Positions 32,591-39,212 of a stretch of 39,212 nucleotides of DNA are shown piece after piece; the stretch's first letter is position 1, and every line of letters starts with the position of its first letter. The translations under genes were made by a program, and so were the position numbers. The stretch lies in NCBI GenBank assembly GCA_029287455.1, contig JARFRB010000058.1, positions 1 through 39,212 on the forward strand, given 5' to 3'. The stretch comes from Pelagibius litoralis (lineage in GTDB: Bacteria > Pseudomonadota > Alphaproteobacteria > Kiloniellales > DSM-21159). The notes under the pieces were generated by a model. That model made no database searches. It saw nothing but the letters and a program-made list of their open reading frames with translations, and had not been told where the DNA came from.

Positions 32591-33448
32591 ATGCGCACGA
32601 TGAGTCACGAAAAGCTTCCTTGGATGTCATTGTGCGCGCGGGCCGGCCTGATCAGCGCGGCTCTTGCTCTGCTGCCTTCGGCCGGGGCCGTTGCCATGCC
32701 GGCGGCGGTGGCCGATTTCGTTCCGCACAAGGCGACCTACGAACTCTTCCTCGATCGCAAGCGGCGCGGCGACGGCGTGTCGTCGGCGGGCGGACGCATG
32801 GAGTTCGAGTGGGCGGACGTCTGCGACGGTTGGTCGATTACCCAGAAAACGCAGATTTATGTCGGTAGATCAGAAGGCTACAATTTGAATTTCGGATGGT
32901 CTCTTAGCACCTGGGAGGCGAAGGACGGCCTTGCCTATCGCTTCTTCATTCGGCGCTACACCGACGGGCAGGAAAGCGAACTTCTGCGCGGCGAGGCCCA
33001 CTTGGAGACAATCGGCGGTGAGGGGCGTGCCGTTTTCTCGTCGCCGGACGAAAAGGAAGTCGGCTTGCCGGCGGGCACGGTCTTTCCGACCTGGCACAGT
33101 TTCGAGCTTTTGGATTTGGCCCAGTCCGAGGAGCGGGGCTTGTGGAGCGTGCTCTTCGATGGTGCGGGAGATGACGATGGGCTTTCGGCGGTCTCGGCCT
33201 TCATAACCGGTGAGGCTAAGCCGCAGCGCGAAGGCCTGCTGGATTCAGCTTTGATCCAGGCACAGCCCTCGTGGCGCATGATCCTGGCGTATTATACGCT
33301 CGATGATCAAGAGGCCTTGCCAATCCACGAGCAGGAGCTTCGTCTATTCGTGACCGGAGTTGCCGAGGATTTCGTCTTCGACTACGGGGATTTCGCCTTG
33401 CGGGCTCGGCTTGTGGAACTCTCCGAACTGCCGCCCACCGGTTGCTGA
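32591..33448 (+). CDS. eipB: EipB (DUF1849) periplasmic envelope-integrity protein
   Basis: 285 aa. A signal peptide is clear: charged start, hydrophobic LISAALALLPSAGAVA, cleavage near AMPA. The mature protein starts with VPHKATYELFLDRKRRGD and carries MEFEWADVCDGWSITQKTQI. The final residue is C285; with C78 it matches the conserved disulfide pair that closes the beta-spiral of EipB in Brucella. EipB is largely restricted to Alphaproteobacteria and helps maintain the envelope under stress. Starts at 32591 or 32600 are both possible. Confidence 0.92.
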   Translation: MRTMSHEKLPWMSLCARAGLISAALALLPSAGAVAMPAAVADFVPHKATYELFLDRKRRGDGVSSAGGRMEFEWADVCDGWSITQKTQIYVGRSEGYNLNFGWSLSTWEAKDGLAYRFFIRRYTDGQESELLRGEAHLETIGGEGRAVFSSPDEKEVGLPAGTVFPTWHSFELLDLAQSEERGLWSVLFDGAGDDDGLSAVSAFITGEAKPQREGLLDSALIQAQPSWRMILAYYTLDDQEALPIHEQELRLFVTGVAEDFVFDYGDFALRARLVELSELPPTGC

Positions 33449-33460
33449 CTACGTTATCCC

Positions 33461-33503
33461 GCGCACCAGGACCGGCTTTCCAACGCTCGGCCACAGGGTG
33501 CGC
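33461..33503. terminator. possible bidirectional terminator between eipB and the PAS gene
   Basis: Perfect 7-base inverted repeat GCGCACC (33461-33467) and GGTGCGC (33497-33503) in the short gap between two convergent genes. The loop is long (29 bases) and there is no T-tract, so this is only a candidate. Confidence 0.3.
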
Positions 33504-33506
33504 CAG

Positions 33507-34088
33507 TCAGTCCCGTCCCAAGAACGGCTCCAGATGTGCGGCAATCTTGTCGTAGGGCGTGAAATCGAACACCACCACGATGCGAACGACTTTCCCCTCC
33601 GGGTCGGCGAAGGGGAGGGCGACGGCATTGTAGGTCTTGTAGGTGCGGTGAGAGAAAGTAAGCGGAGCGACGGAGAAATACGGCTGCCGGTTCTCTTCCA
33701 TCCACTTGAACCGGCTCAACTGTGCTTGGAAACCGTCGTCCGGATGCATGACAATGCCCGTGTGATCGAAGCCGACGGTGTTCACGAGTTTCGTTCCCAC
33801 CAACCGCACCTTGTAGGTCCCGCCATCGGGCAAGGGTCCGATGATTGTGAGGTGGGGCATAACCGAGCGCGGCATGGACAAGGGGTCCATGGCCTCAACG
33901 CCCGGCAAAACGGCATCGCCACGGCTTTCATGCCAGTATTCGAAGATTGTCCGATGCAGCTTGCAAAACAAGACGGCGGGATCGGTCAGGGGCCTGATCC
34001 AGATATTCGGCAAACTGTGCAAACTTAAATCTTCGCTCACTTGCAAGCCTTTCTCCACGCGAAGAAGTGAAGAACGCGCCGGATACAT
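33507..34088 (-). CDS. PAS-domain protein (PF07310/PAS_5 type), intact copy
   Basis: 193 aa from the ATG at 34088, where similarity to the neighbouring paralogue starts. A single PAS domain fills most of the protein: NIWIRPLTDP, DPLSMPRSVMPHLTIIGPLPDGGTY, VRLVGTKLVNTVGFDHTG, then QPYFSVAPLTFSHRTYKTYNAVALPF and the C-terminal FDFTPYDKIAAHLEPFL. Proteins of this type, common in Rhodospirillales, bind a ligand or cofactor or sense stress; no output domain is present. It is the partner of a tandem duplication with 34360-34941, which has the same codon count. Confidence 0.87.
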   Translation of the reverse strand: MYPARSSLLRVEKGLQVSEDLSLHSLPNIWIRPLTDPAVLFCKLHRTIFEYWHESRGDAVLPGVEAMDPLSMPRSVMPHLTIIGPLPDGGTYKVRLVGTKLVNTVGFDHTGIVMHPDDGFQAQLSRFKWMEENRQPYFSVAPLTFSHRTYKTYNAVALPFADPEGKVVRIVVVFDFTPYDKIAAHLEPFLGRD

Positions 34089-34359
34089 CGGCCCGCCGCT
34101 CGCCTTCCACGGCAACGCGATCCGCTCCAGCGCGACAGCGGGCAACCACCGCCGCGGCTGCCGAGCGGCCGAACCAAATAGCAGAAAACACCTGATAATA
34201 TATACAACCAAATTAGGATTTTCTGAACGCACAGGAGCACAAGCCCGTCGTCGCCTGGGTTTGGGTGCCGCGCGGGACTGGACCCGGGCTGGAGGCTGAA
34301 GCTCCGGCCTCTCGCCGGTGACCTCGCGACCCTGTCTCTCCCAGAATTGCCTCGACCGG
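34089..34359 (-). promoter_or_regulatory. 271-base gap with AT-rich promoter-like stretch for the PAS gene
   Basis: The stretch at 34190-34225 is strikingly AT-rich for this genome and reads on the minus strand as TTGTATATATTATCAGG. TATTAT or TATATT could serve as a -10 box; no good -35 is seen at normal spacing. The sequence GAAGGCGAGCGG just before the start also occurs before the paralogue's start, showing that the duplication includes the leader. A small hairpin GGAG-N7-CTCC lies around 34290-34304. Confidence 0.4.
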
Positions 34360-34941
34360 CTAGACCGGCGCCAAGAACGGCTTCAAATGGTTGGCAATCT
34401 GGTCGTAGGGCGTGAATTCAATCACCGACACGATACGAACGACCTCGCCCTCGGAGTTGGCAAAGGGGAGAGTCAAGGTGTTTTAGGTCTTGTAGTCGCG
34501 GTGAGTGAAGGTCAGCGGAGCGACCGCGAAGTAGGGCTGGTGGTTCTCCTGCAACCACTTGAAACGGTGCACCGCGCCCTGGAATCCGTCTTTCGGACGG
34601 ATCACGACGCCGGTGATGTCCCTCCCGATCGCGTCCGCCAGCTTGGTTCCAACCAGCCGGATTTTGTAGGTCCCGTCATCGGGCAAGGGTTGGACGACGA
34701 TCATATGGGGCAGGATCCGCCTGGGCATGGACAAGGGGTCCAGGGCCTCTATGCCGGGCACGGTGTTGCCCCCTCGGCTTTCATTCCAGTTCTGGAAAGT
34801 CGCGAGATGCAGGTCGCTGTAGAGTGCGGCGGGATCGGTGACGGGCCGGATCCAGACGTTGGGCATATCGTGCGAAACCAAAGCTTTGTTCACTTCCAAG
34901 CCTTTCTCGACGCGCGGGAGTTGCGAGAGCGCCGTAGACAA
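34360..34941 (-). pseudogene. PAS-domain paralogue interrupted by an in-frame stop
   Basis: It aligns without gaps to the gene at 33507-34088: both are 194 codons from start to final stop. Codon 153 is TAA (34483-34485), where the intact copy has TAC (Tyr) at the same codon. Behind the stop the frame continues for 40 residues with conserved sequence (NTLTLPFANSEGEVVRIV, then IEFTPYDQIANHLKPFL) to TAG at 34360-34362. The start is probably TTG at 34941, since GAAGGCGAG precedes it. The stop truncates a conserved C-terminal part, so I call a pseudogene. A functional 152-aa form, readthrough or a sequencing error remain possible. Confidence 0.8.
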
Positions 34942-35143
34942 CCGCTCGCCTTCGAGTTTCGCCGATAGTCAGACTGCAAAAGGGAAGCCAACGAACAATG
35001 TTCGACTCGGGTTCAACACGATCAAACCCATGGGCGAAAAATACTTGCTCTAACTCGACTATTTGACATACGTCGAACCTCTTTCACAACAAGCCCTCTG
35101 CTGGTCCAGATTCGCCAGGGTGGCCCAGCCCACGGGCGCGCAT
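34942..35143 (-). promoter_or_regulatory. 202-base gap upstream of the interrupted PAS gene
   Basis: It follows dinB on the same strand. An inverted repeat TCGAC (35055-35059) and GTCGA (35072-35076) with a 12-base spacer lies in an AT-rich patch and may be an operator or promoter site for the PAS gene. No obvious dinB terminator is visible and no small gene is supported. Confidence 0.3.
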
Positions 35144-36442
35144 TCACTTAAGCTTGGACTCCTGGCTCCGCCGCGCTTTCAAGCCGCGCCCCCGAGCGAT
35201 TGCGTCGCGCCCCATCTTCTCCCGCACCGCCTCCATGGCCCGGTCGATCTTGACGGCGCGCAACCGGTCTTGGTCCAGCAGGTCCGGGGGGTCGGCGATG
35301 GAGCGGTCCTCCAGGTCGCTGGCGCCGACGCCGATCAGGCGGAAGCGGCGCCCGTCGGTCTCTGCTTCGACAAGGGCTTTCGCGGCTTGGTAAATTCTTT
35401 CGGCCAGGCGGGTGGGCGAGGATAGGCCGCGGCTGCGGGTCAGCTGCCTGAAGTCTTGCGTTTTAAGCTTCACAGTGATGGTTCGGCCCGCAAGGTTCGC
35501 ACGCGTCAATCGCTCGGCGACTTTCTCGCAGAGTGGCCAGAGTTCGGCCATCAGTACGGCCGGATCCGCTACGTCTTGATTGAAGGTGGTTTCCGAGGAA
35601 ATGCTCTTGGTTGGAGCGTTCGGATTGACCTTGCGGTTGTCCTCGCCGCGCGCGAATCGGTGGAGCCGCCGGCCCATGCTGCCGAAGCGCGCGATCAGCT
35701 CTTGCTCCTCGTAGGGCAAAAGGTCCTGGACCTGGCGAATGCCGCGCTCGTTAAGTCTGCGCTCCAGGGATTTGCCCACACCCCAGATAATGCTCACCGG
35801 CTTTTCGGCCAGAAAGCCGCGAGCCTCCGCCCGGCCGATAACGGCGAAGCCGCGGGGCTTGTCGAGGTCGGAAGCGATCTTGGCCAGAAACTTGTTGTAG
35901 CTTAGCCCGACGGAAATCGTCAGGTTAAGCTCGCTTTCGACGCGCGCGGCGAGGTGAGCCAGGCTTTCCGCGGGGCTCCGCCCGTGCAGGTTCGCTGTTC
36001 CGGTAAGATCGAGGAAAGCCTCGTCGATCGATAGCGGCTCCACCAAAGGGGTGAGTTCGCGCATCATCTCCCGGATCTGCCGGCCCACCGCCGAGTACTT
36101 GGCCATGTCCGGGCGGATGACCACCGCGTCGGGGCAGGCCGACAGGGCCTTGAACATCGGCATCGCCGAGTGCACGCCGTAGATCCGCGCCACATAGCAG
36201 GCGGCCGAGACCACGCCGCGCTTTCCGCCGCCGACGATGACGGGCTTGTCCCTCAGCTCCGGATTGTCGCGCTTCTCCACGCTGGCGTAAAAGGCGTCGC
36301 AATCCAAATGCGCGATCGCCAAGTCGAAAAGTTCCGGGTGTGCGACCAGCCGCCGGTGGCCGCAGAAGAGGCAACGTGCCGGCGGTGCCGTGCTCCGCGA
36401 GGGCGGCAGGGCACGTCGGCAATCGCGGCACAACAGCGTCAT
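35144..36442 (-). CDS. dinB: DNA polymerase IV (DinB)
   Basis: 432 aa. Y-family polymerase motifs are AHLDCDAFYASVEKRDNPEL (first metal-binding aspartate and steric gate region), VVSAACYVARIYGVHSAMPM and LSIDEAFLDLTG (catalytic Asp-Glu). The helix-hairpin-helix GVGKSLERRLNERGI and a little-finger domain around RKVNPNAPTKSISSETTF follow. A 40-residue N-terminal extension has C5-x2-C8 and C24-x2-C27, a possible zinc ribbon. It performs error-prone translesion synthesis. Its ATG overlaps the stop of the ROK gene by four bases, so the two are co-transcribed. Confidence 0.95.
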   Translation of the reverse strand: MTLLCRDCRRALPPSRSTAPPARCLFCGHRRLVAHPELFDLAIAHLDCDAFYASVEKRDNPELRDKPVIVGGGKRGVVSAACYVARIYGVHSAMPMFKALSACPDAVVIRPDMAKYSAVGRQIREMMRELTPLVEPLSIDEAFLDLTGTANLHGRSPAESLAHLAARVESELNLTISVGLSYNKFLAKIASDLDKPRGFAVIGRAEARGFLAEKPVSIIWGVGKSLERRLNERGIRQVQDLLPYEEQELIARFGSMGRRLHRFARGEDNRKVNPNAPTKSISSETTFNQDVADPAVLMAELWPLCEKVAERLTRANLAGRTITVKLKTQDFRQLTRSRGLSSPTRLAERIYQAAKALVEAETDGRRFRLIGVGASDLEDRSIADPPDLLDQDRLRAVKIDRAMEAVREKMGRDAIARGRGLKARRSQESKLK

Positions 36443-37344
36443 GGCAGACCCTCATCCGCTTCGTCGCTTCCCCACAGCCAAGCGGCACCGCGCACACCGC
36501 TGTCGTCGCCGTGGCGCGGCGGGAGTACCGGCGTATCCGCCCGGTCCGAGAAGACGTATCGCGGTAATAGGTCGGGTACCTCCTCATAAAGCGCGGCAAT
36601 TTCCGATAGCCCCCCGCCAAGCACGATCGCGTGCGGATCGAAGACATTGATCACGGTGGCGAGCGCGCGCGCCAGACGGTCGGTGTACCGGGTTAAGGCC
36701 GCCGATGACCGGGTGTCGCCGGCGCCAGCCATCTCGACGACGGATTTGCCGTCCGGTGCGCCTGCGTCGCGTGCCAGCCCCGGGCCCGAGAGCCAGGTTT
36801 CTATACAGCCAAATTTTTTGCAATAACAATTGGTTCCTGGCCGTTCTTCATCTTTTGGCCAGGGTAGCGGATTGTGACCCCATTCGCCGGCGATTGCGTC
36901 GCGGCCATGCAGGATGCGCCCCGCGATGACGAGCCCTCCGCCGACCCCGGTGCCCAGGATCACGCCGAATACGGAAGCCAGACCCGCCGCCGCGCCATCG
37001 CTTGCCTCGGAGAGGGCGAAGCAATTCGCATCGTTTTCCACGCGCACTGGCCGCTGGAGTTCCCGGGCAAGGTCTCGGTCGAGGGGCTTTCCATTGAGCC
37101 AGGTCGAGTTCGCGTTCTTCACCCGGCCTGTCTTCGTCGAGATCGCGCCCGGCATGCCCAATCCAACGCTCCCCTGGCGGCCGGTCTCGGCTTCGATATC
37201 AGAAACGAGCCCGGCAATCGCTGCCAGCGTGCCCGCGTAATCGCCCCGCGGCGTGGGCCGGCGCGCTCTTGCGCGTTCACGACCGTCCGGATAGAGCGCG
37301 ATCGCGGAGATCTTGGTTCCGCCAAGGTCAATTCCGATGCGCAT
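36439..37344 (-). CDS. ROK-family sugar kinase
   Basis: 301 aa. ATP-binding GIDLGGTKISAIAL is at the N-terminus. VENDANCFALSEA holds the catalytic aspartate, ILGTGVGGGLVIAGRI follows, and the ROK zinc site is in GEWGHNPL plus NCYCKKFGCIETWLSGPGL. The family phosphorylates fructose, glucose, N-acetylglucosamine or N-acetylmannosamine; the substrate is not fixed by these motifs. There is no helix-turn-helix, so it is a kinase rather than a repressor. Its coupling to dinB looks historical rather than functional. Confidence 0.92.
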   Translation of the reverse strand: MRIGIDLGGTKISAIALYPDGRERARARRPTPRGDYAGTLAAIAGLVSDIEAETGRQGSVGLGMPGAISTKTGRVKNANSTWLNGKPLDRDLARELQRPVRVENDANCFALSEASDGAAAGLASVFGVILGTGVGGGLVIAGRILHGRDAIAGEWGHNPLPWPKDEERPGTNCYCKKFGCIETWLSGPGLARDAGAPDGKSVVEMAGAGDTRSSAALTRYTDRLARALATVINVFDPHAIVLGGGLSEIAALYEEVPDLLPRYVFSDRADTPVLPPRHGDDSGVRGAAWLWGSDEADEGLP

Positions 37345-37522
37345 AGGGGTTATCAGCCTTTCCCGTTAGGTGGGTAATCAACCCTTAAGCGGCTTGGGCC
37401 GCCTTACACTTTATTAACCGATACGGTTTAGACCATAAGAACGTGTAGTGGTTCACCGGCCCGGATTTCAGTGTTTCCGGCCGGTCGGCGGCCGGGCACC
37501 GGCTCTTGGAGTTTTTTTATAT
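37345..37522. promoter_or_regulatory. divergent promoter region between the ROK kinase and divK
   Basis: 178 bases between genes facing apart. It holds a 5-base hairpin GCGGC-TTGG-GCCGC near 37389-37402 and an inverted repeat AACCG-ATA-CGGTT (37416-37428), a possible operator. Two TTAA half-sites occur (37385-37388, 37414-37417), but their 25-base spacing does not fit a CtrA box. Just before divK lies GGAG followed by a T7 run. Confidence 0.4.
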
Positions 37523-37924
37523 ATGGCAAATGCGCAGAATACGGCCATGCGAGAGTCGGAGAGCAAAACGGTTCTGGTGGTCGAGGACAACGAACTGAAT
37601 ATGAAGCTGTTCCATGACCTCCTGGAAGCACATGGCTACAACATCTTGCAGACGAAGGATGGCATGGAAGCGCTGCGCTTGGCGCGACAGCACCGCCCGG
37701 ACTTGATCCTGATGGATATCCAGTTGCCCGAAGTCTCGGGGCTGGAGGTCACGAAGTGGATCAAGGACGACGACAACCTGCGCGACATACCGGTGGTCGC
37801 GGTGACCGCTTTCGCCATGAAGGGCGACGAGGAGAAGATCCGCGAGGGTGGCTGCGAAGCCTATATCGCCAAGCCAATCTCGGTCGCCAATTTCCTGCAG
37901 ACGGTCGAGCGCTTACTGGATTGA
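37523..37924 (+). CDS. divK: DivK single-domain response regulator
   Basis: 133 aa from the ATG at 37523, chosen because GGAG lies upstream at 11 bases; ATG at 37547 would give the length of most DivK proteins. It is one receiver domain: [24 protein letters not shown], phospho-acceptor D65 in [42 protein letters not shown]. These are near-invariant in alphaproteobacterial DivK. DivK controls the DivJ/PleC kinases and CckA, and so CtrA activity and polar development. pleD follows 31 bases downstream, the usual arrangement. Confidence 0.96.
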   Translation: MANAQNTAMRESESKTVLVVEDNELNMKLFHDLLEAHGYNILQTKDGMEALRLARQHRPDLILMDIQLPEVSGLEVTKWIKDDDNLRDIPVVAVTAFAMKGDEEKIREGGCEAYIAKPISVANFLQTVERLLD

Positions 37925-37955
37925 GTGTCGCTGCAAGCGATTTCGGGGGCCCGGC

Positions 37956-39212
37956 ATGACCGCCCGCATTCTCGTCGTAGACGATATCGCGCCCAACATT
38001 AAGCTTCTCGAAGCGAAGCTGAAAGCCGAATACTTTGAGGTGTTGACCGCCACCGACGGTGAGGCTGCGCTGCGCATCGCGAAGCGCGAAGCGCCCGATC
38101 TGATCTTGCTCGATGTGATGATGCCGGGAATGGACGGCTTCGAGGTTTGCCGCCAACTGCGCGCCCACCCCAAGACCAGGCACCTGCCAGTTGTCATGGT
38201 GACCGCCTTGACCAATGTGGCCGACCGAGTCAGGGGCCTTGAGGCTGGAGCTGATGATTTCCTTTCGAAGCCGCTGAACGAAATCGTTCTCTTCGCGAGA
38301 GTCCGTTCCCTTGTGCGCCTTAAGACGCTGATGGACGAGCTCCGCGCCCGCCAAGCCACCGCGGGAGAAGAGTGGGGCGAACCTTCGGACTCTTTCGAGG
38401 CCATGCCCGCTGGCGGAAATATTCTGCTGGTTGATGCCAACGAGCGGAATGCCGACAGGGTGCGCGAAACCCTGACCGAGGCAGGTTATCGCGTGATGCT
38501 CGCCAGCGACATTCAGGACGGCCTGAAAATTGGTCTCGGCATGACCGAGCTGGACCTCGTGATCGTGGCGCTCAACGTCGATGGCGAGGATGGCCTCTCC
38601 CTGTGCGGTCAGTTGCGAAGCCAGGAAAACACCCGCCACGTTCCGATCCTTCTTACCCTGGAGGATTTCGACCTGCCACGCCTGGCCAAGGGGTTGGACG
38701 TGGGCGTCACCGACTACCTGCTGACGCCTATCGACAAGAACGAACTCCTGGCCCGCACGCGCACGCAGATGCGCCGCCGCCGCTACCATAACCAGCTGCG
38801 CAGCGTGCTCGATCGCAACATGTCGATGGCCTTCACCGACGGGCTTACCGGCATATACAACCGGCGCTACATGGCGGCCCACCTGGAGCGGAAGCTGATA
38901 GAGATCGCTGCCTCAGGCAAGCCGGTCTCGGTCATGCTGTTCGATATCGATCACTTCAAGGGCGTCAACGACCGGTATGGCCACGCGGCCGGGGACACGG
39001 TCTTGCGTTGCGTTGCGGAACGTGCTGCGGCGAAGGTTCGCAACTTCGACCTGGTCGCGCGCTATGGCGGCGAGGAGTTCGCTGTCATTATGCCCGATAC
39101 GCCGGAAGAAGTGGCTTGGATGGTGGCCGAGCGTCTGCGGATCGCGATCCAGTCTGAGCCGGTGGCGGCGGCGCCCGGTGTCGCTCTAGCGGTGACGATC
39201 TCCGCCGGCGTG
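37956..39212 (+). CDS. pleD: PleD diguanylate cyclase response regulator (3' partial)
   Basis: The gene runs off the right edge; 419 codons are present of roughly 450-460. It starts with ATG at 37956 (MTARILVVDD). Receiver domain 1 has D53 (LILLDVMMPGMDG) and VMVTALTNVADR; a second receiver-like domain (about 130-260, ILLVDANERNADR) is an adaptor. The GGDEF domain starts near 285 (FTDGLTGIYNRRYM), with GGEEF at 371-375. The inhibitory I-site is R362-N-F-D365, five residues before it. It makes cyclic di-GMP when phosphorylated, promoting the switch from motile to sessile cells. Layout and numbering match Caulobacter PleD closely. Confidence 0.96.
   Translation, partial: MTARILVVDDIAPNIKLLEAKLKAEYFEVLTATDGEAALRIAKREAPDLILLDVMMPGMDGFEVCRQLRAHPKTRHLPVVMVTALTNVADRVRGLEAGADDFLSKPLNEIVLFARVRSLVRLKTLMDELRARQATAGEEWGEPSDSFEAMPAGGNILLVDANERNADRVRETLTEAGYRVMLASDIQDGLKIGLGMTELDLVIVALNVDGEDGLSLCGQLRSQENTRHVPILLTLEDFDLPRLAKGLDVGVTDYLLTPIDKNELLARTRTQMRRRRYHNQLRSVLDRNMSMAFTDGLTGIYNRRYMAAHLERKLIEIAASGKPVSVMLFDIDHFKGVNDRYGHAAGDTVLRCVAERAAAKVRNFDLVARYGGEEFAVIMPDTPEEVAWMVAERLRIAIQSEPVAAAPGVALAVTISAGV

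Noticed and set aside
36439-37344. ROK repressor rather than kinase
   Set aside because: There is no N-terminal helix-turn-helix; the protein starts directly with the ATP-binding DLGGT motif.
37345-37522. CtrA binding site before divK
   Set aside because: Two TTAA half-sites exist but are 25 bases apart, not the 7 bases needed.
1-39212. Mobile elements, CRISPR arrays, tRNA or rRNA genes
   Set aside because: No transposase or integrase motifs, regularly spaced repeats, cloverleaf-like sequences or rRNA segments were recognised.

Overview
The window is GC-rich bacterial chromosome, most likely from an alphaproteobacterium. The evidence is a divK-pleD pair, an EipB (DUF1849) envelope protein, a dinB with an N-terminal zinc-ribbon-like segment, and two PAS_5-type proteins; a Rhodospirillales-like host is plausible but not proven. 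I saw no rRNA, tRNA, insertion sequence, integrase or CRISPR array. Genes are tightly packed with many 4-base ATGA overlaps, and no gene-free stretch exceeds 300 bases.

Left and centre (1-22.7 kb). After a GlxA-type regulator cut by the left edge, almost everything lies on the minus strand. Read from right to left it is: an FAD subunit and a fused [2Fe-2S]/molybdopterin subunit of a xanthine dehydrogenase-type hydroxylase, a 6-hydroxynicotinate reductase-like Fe-S protein, a UPF0280 (ApbE-like) protein, an amino-acid-synthesis-family protein, a branched-chain-amino-acid-type ABC importer (binding protein, fused LivHM permease, LivG, LivF), and HyuA/HyuB (ATP-dependent hydantoinase/oxoprolinase family). 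After a 227-base gap comes a corrinoid C1 module: corrinoid protein, DUF1638 protein, PF13769 small protein, MetF-like reductase, methyl-THF:corrinoid methyltransferase, RACE-type corrinoid activator and an HD-domain protein. The substrate-specific methyltransferase (MttB/MtgB type) is not in the window.

Right of centre (22.9-31.5 kb). A divergent plus-strand operon encodes a 2-oxoglutarate/Fe(II)-type oxygenase, an FprA-like ferredoxin-NADP reductase and KorAB (2-oxoacid:ferredoxin oxidoreductase). A MarR regulator, a HutH-type ammonia-lyase and a second complete GlxA regulator follow on the minus strand, so two GlxA paralogues bracket the catabolic block.

My working model (inference) is an uncharacterised pathway for an imported N-methylated N-heterocycle or cyclic amide. 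The methyl group would be removed to corrinoid and folate, the ring hydroxylated by the Mo enzyme, reduced by the 6-hydroxynicotinate reductase-like protein and opened by HyuAB. KorAB/FprA would supply low-potential ferredoxin for ring reduction and for RACE. The chemistry order and substrate are not shown by the sequence.

Right end (31.7-39.2 kb) looks like ordinary chromosome: a class I glutamine amidotransferase, eipB, two equal-length tandem PAS paralogues of which one has an in-frame stop, dinB overlapping a ROK kinase, then divK and pleD (pleD is cut by the right edge).
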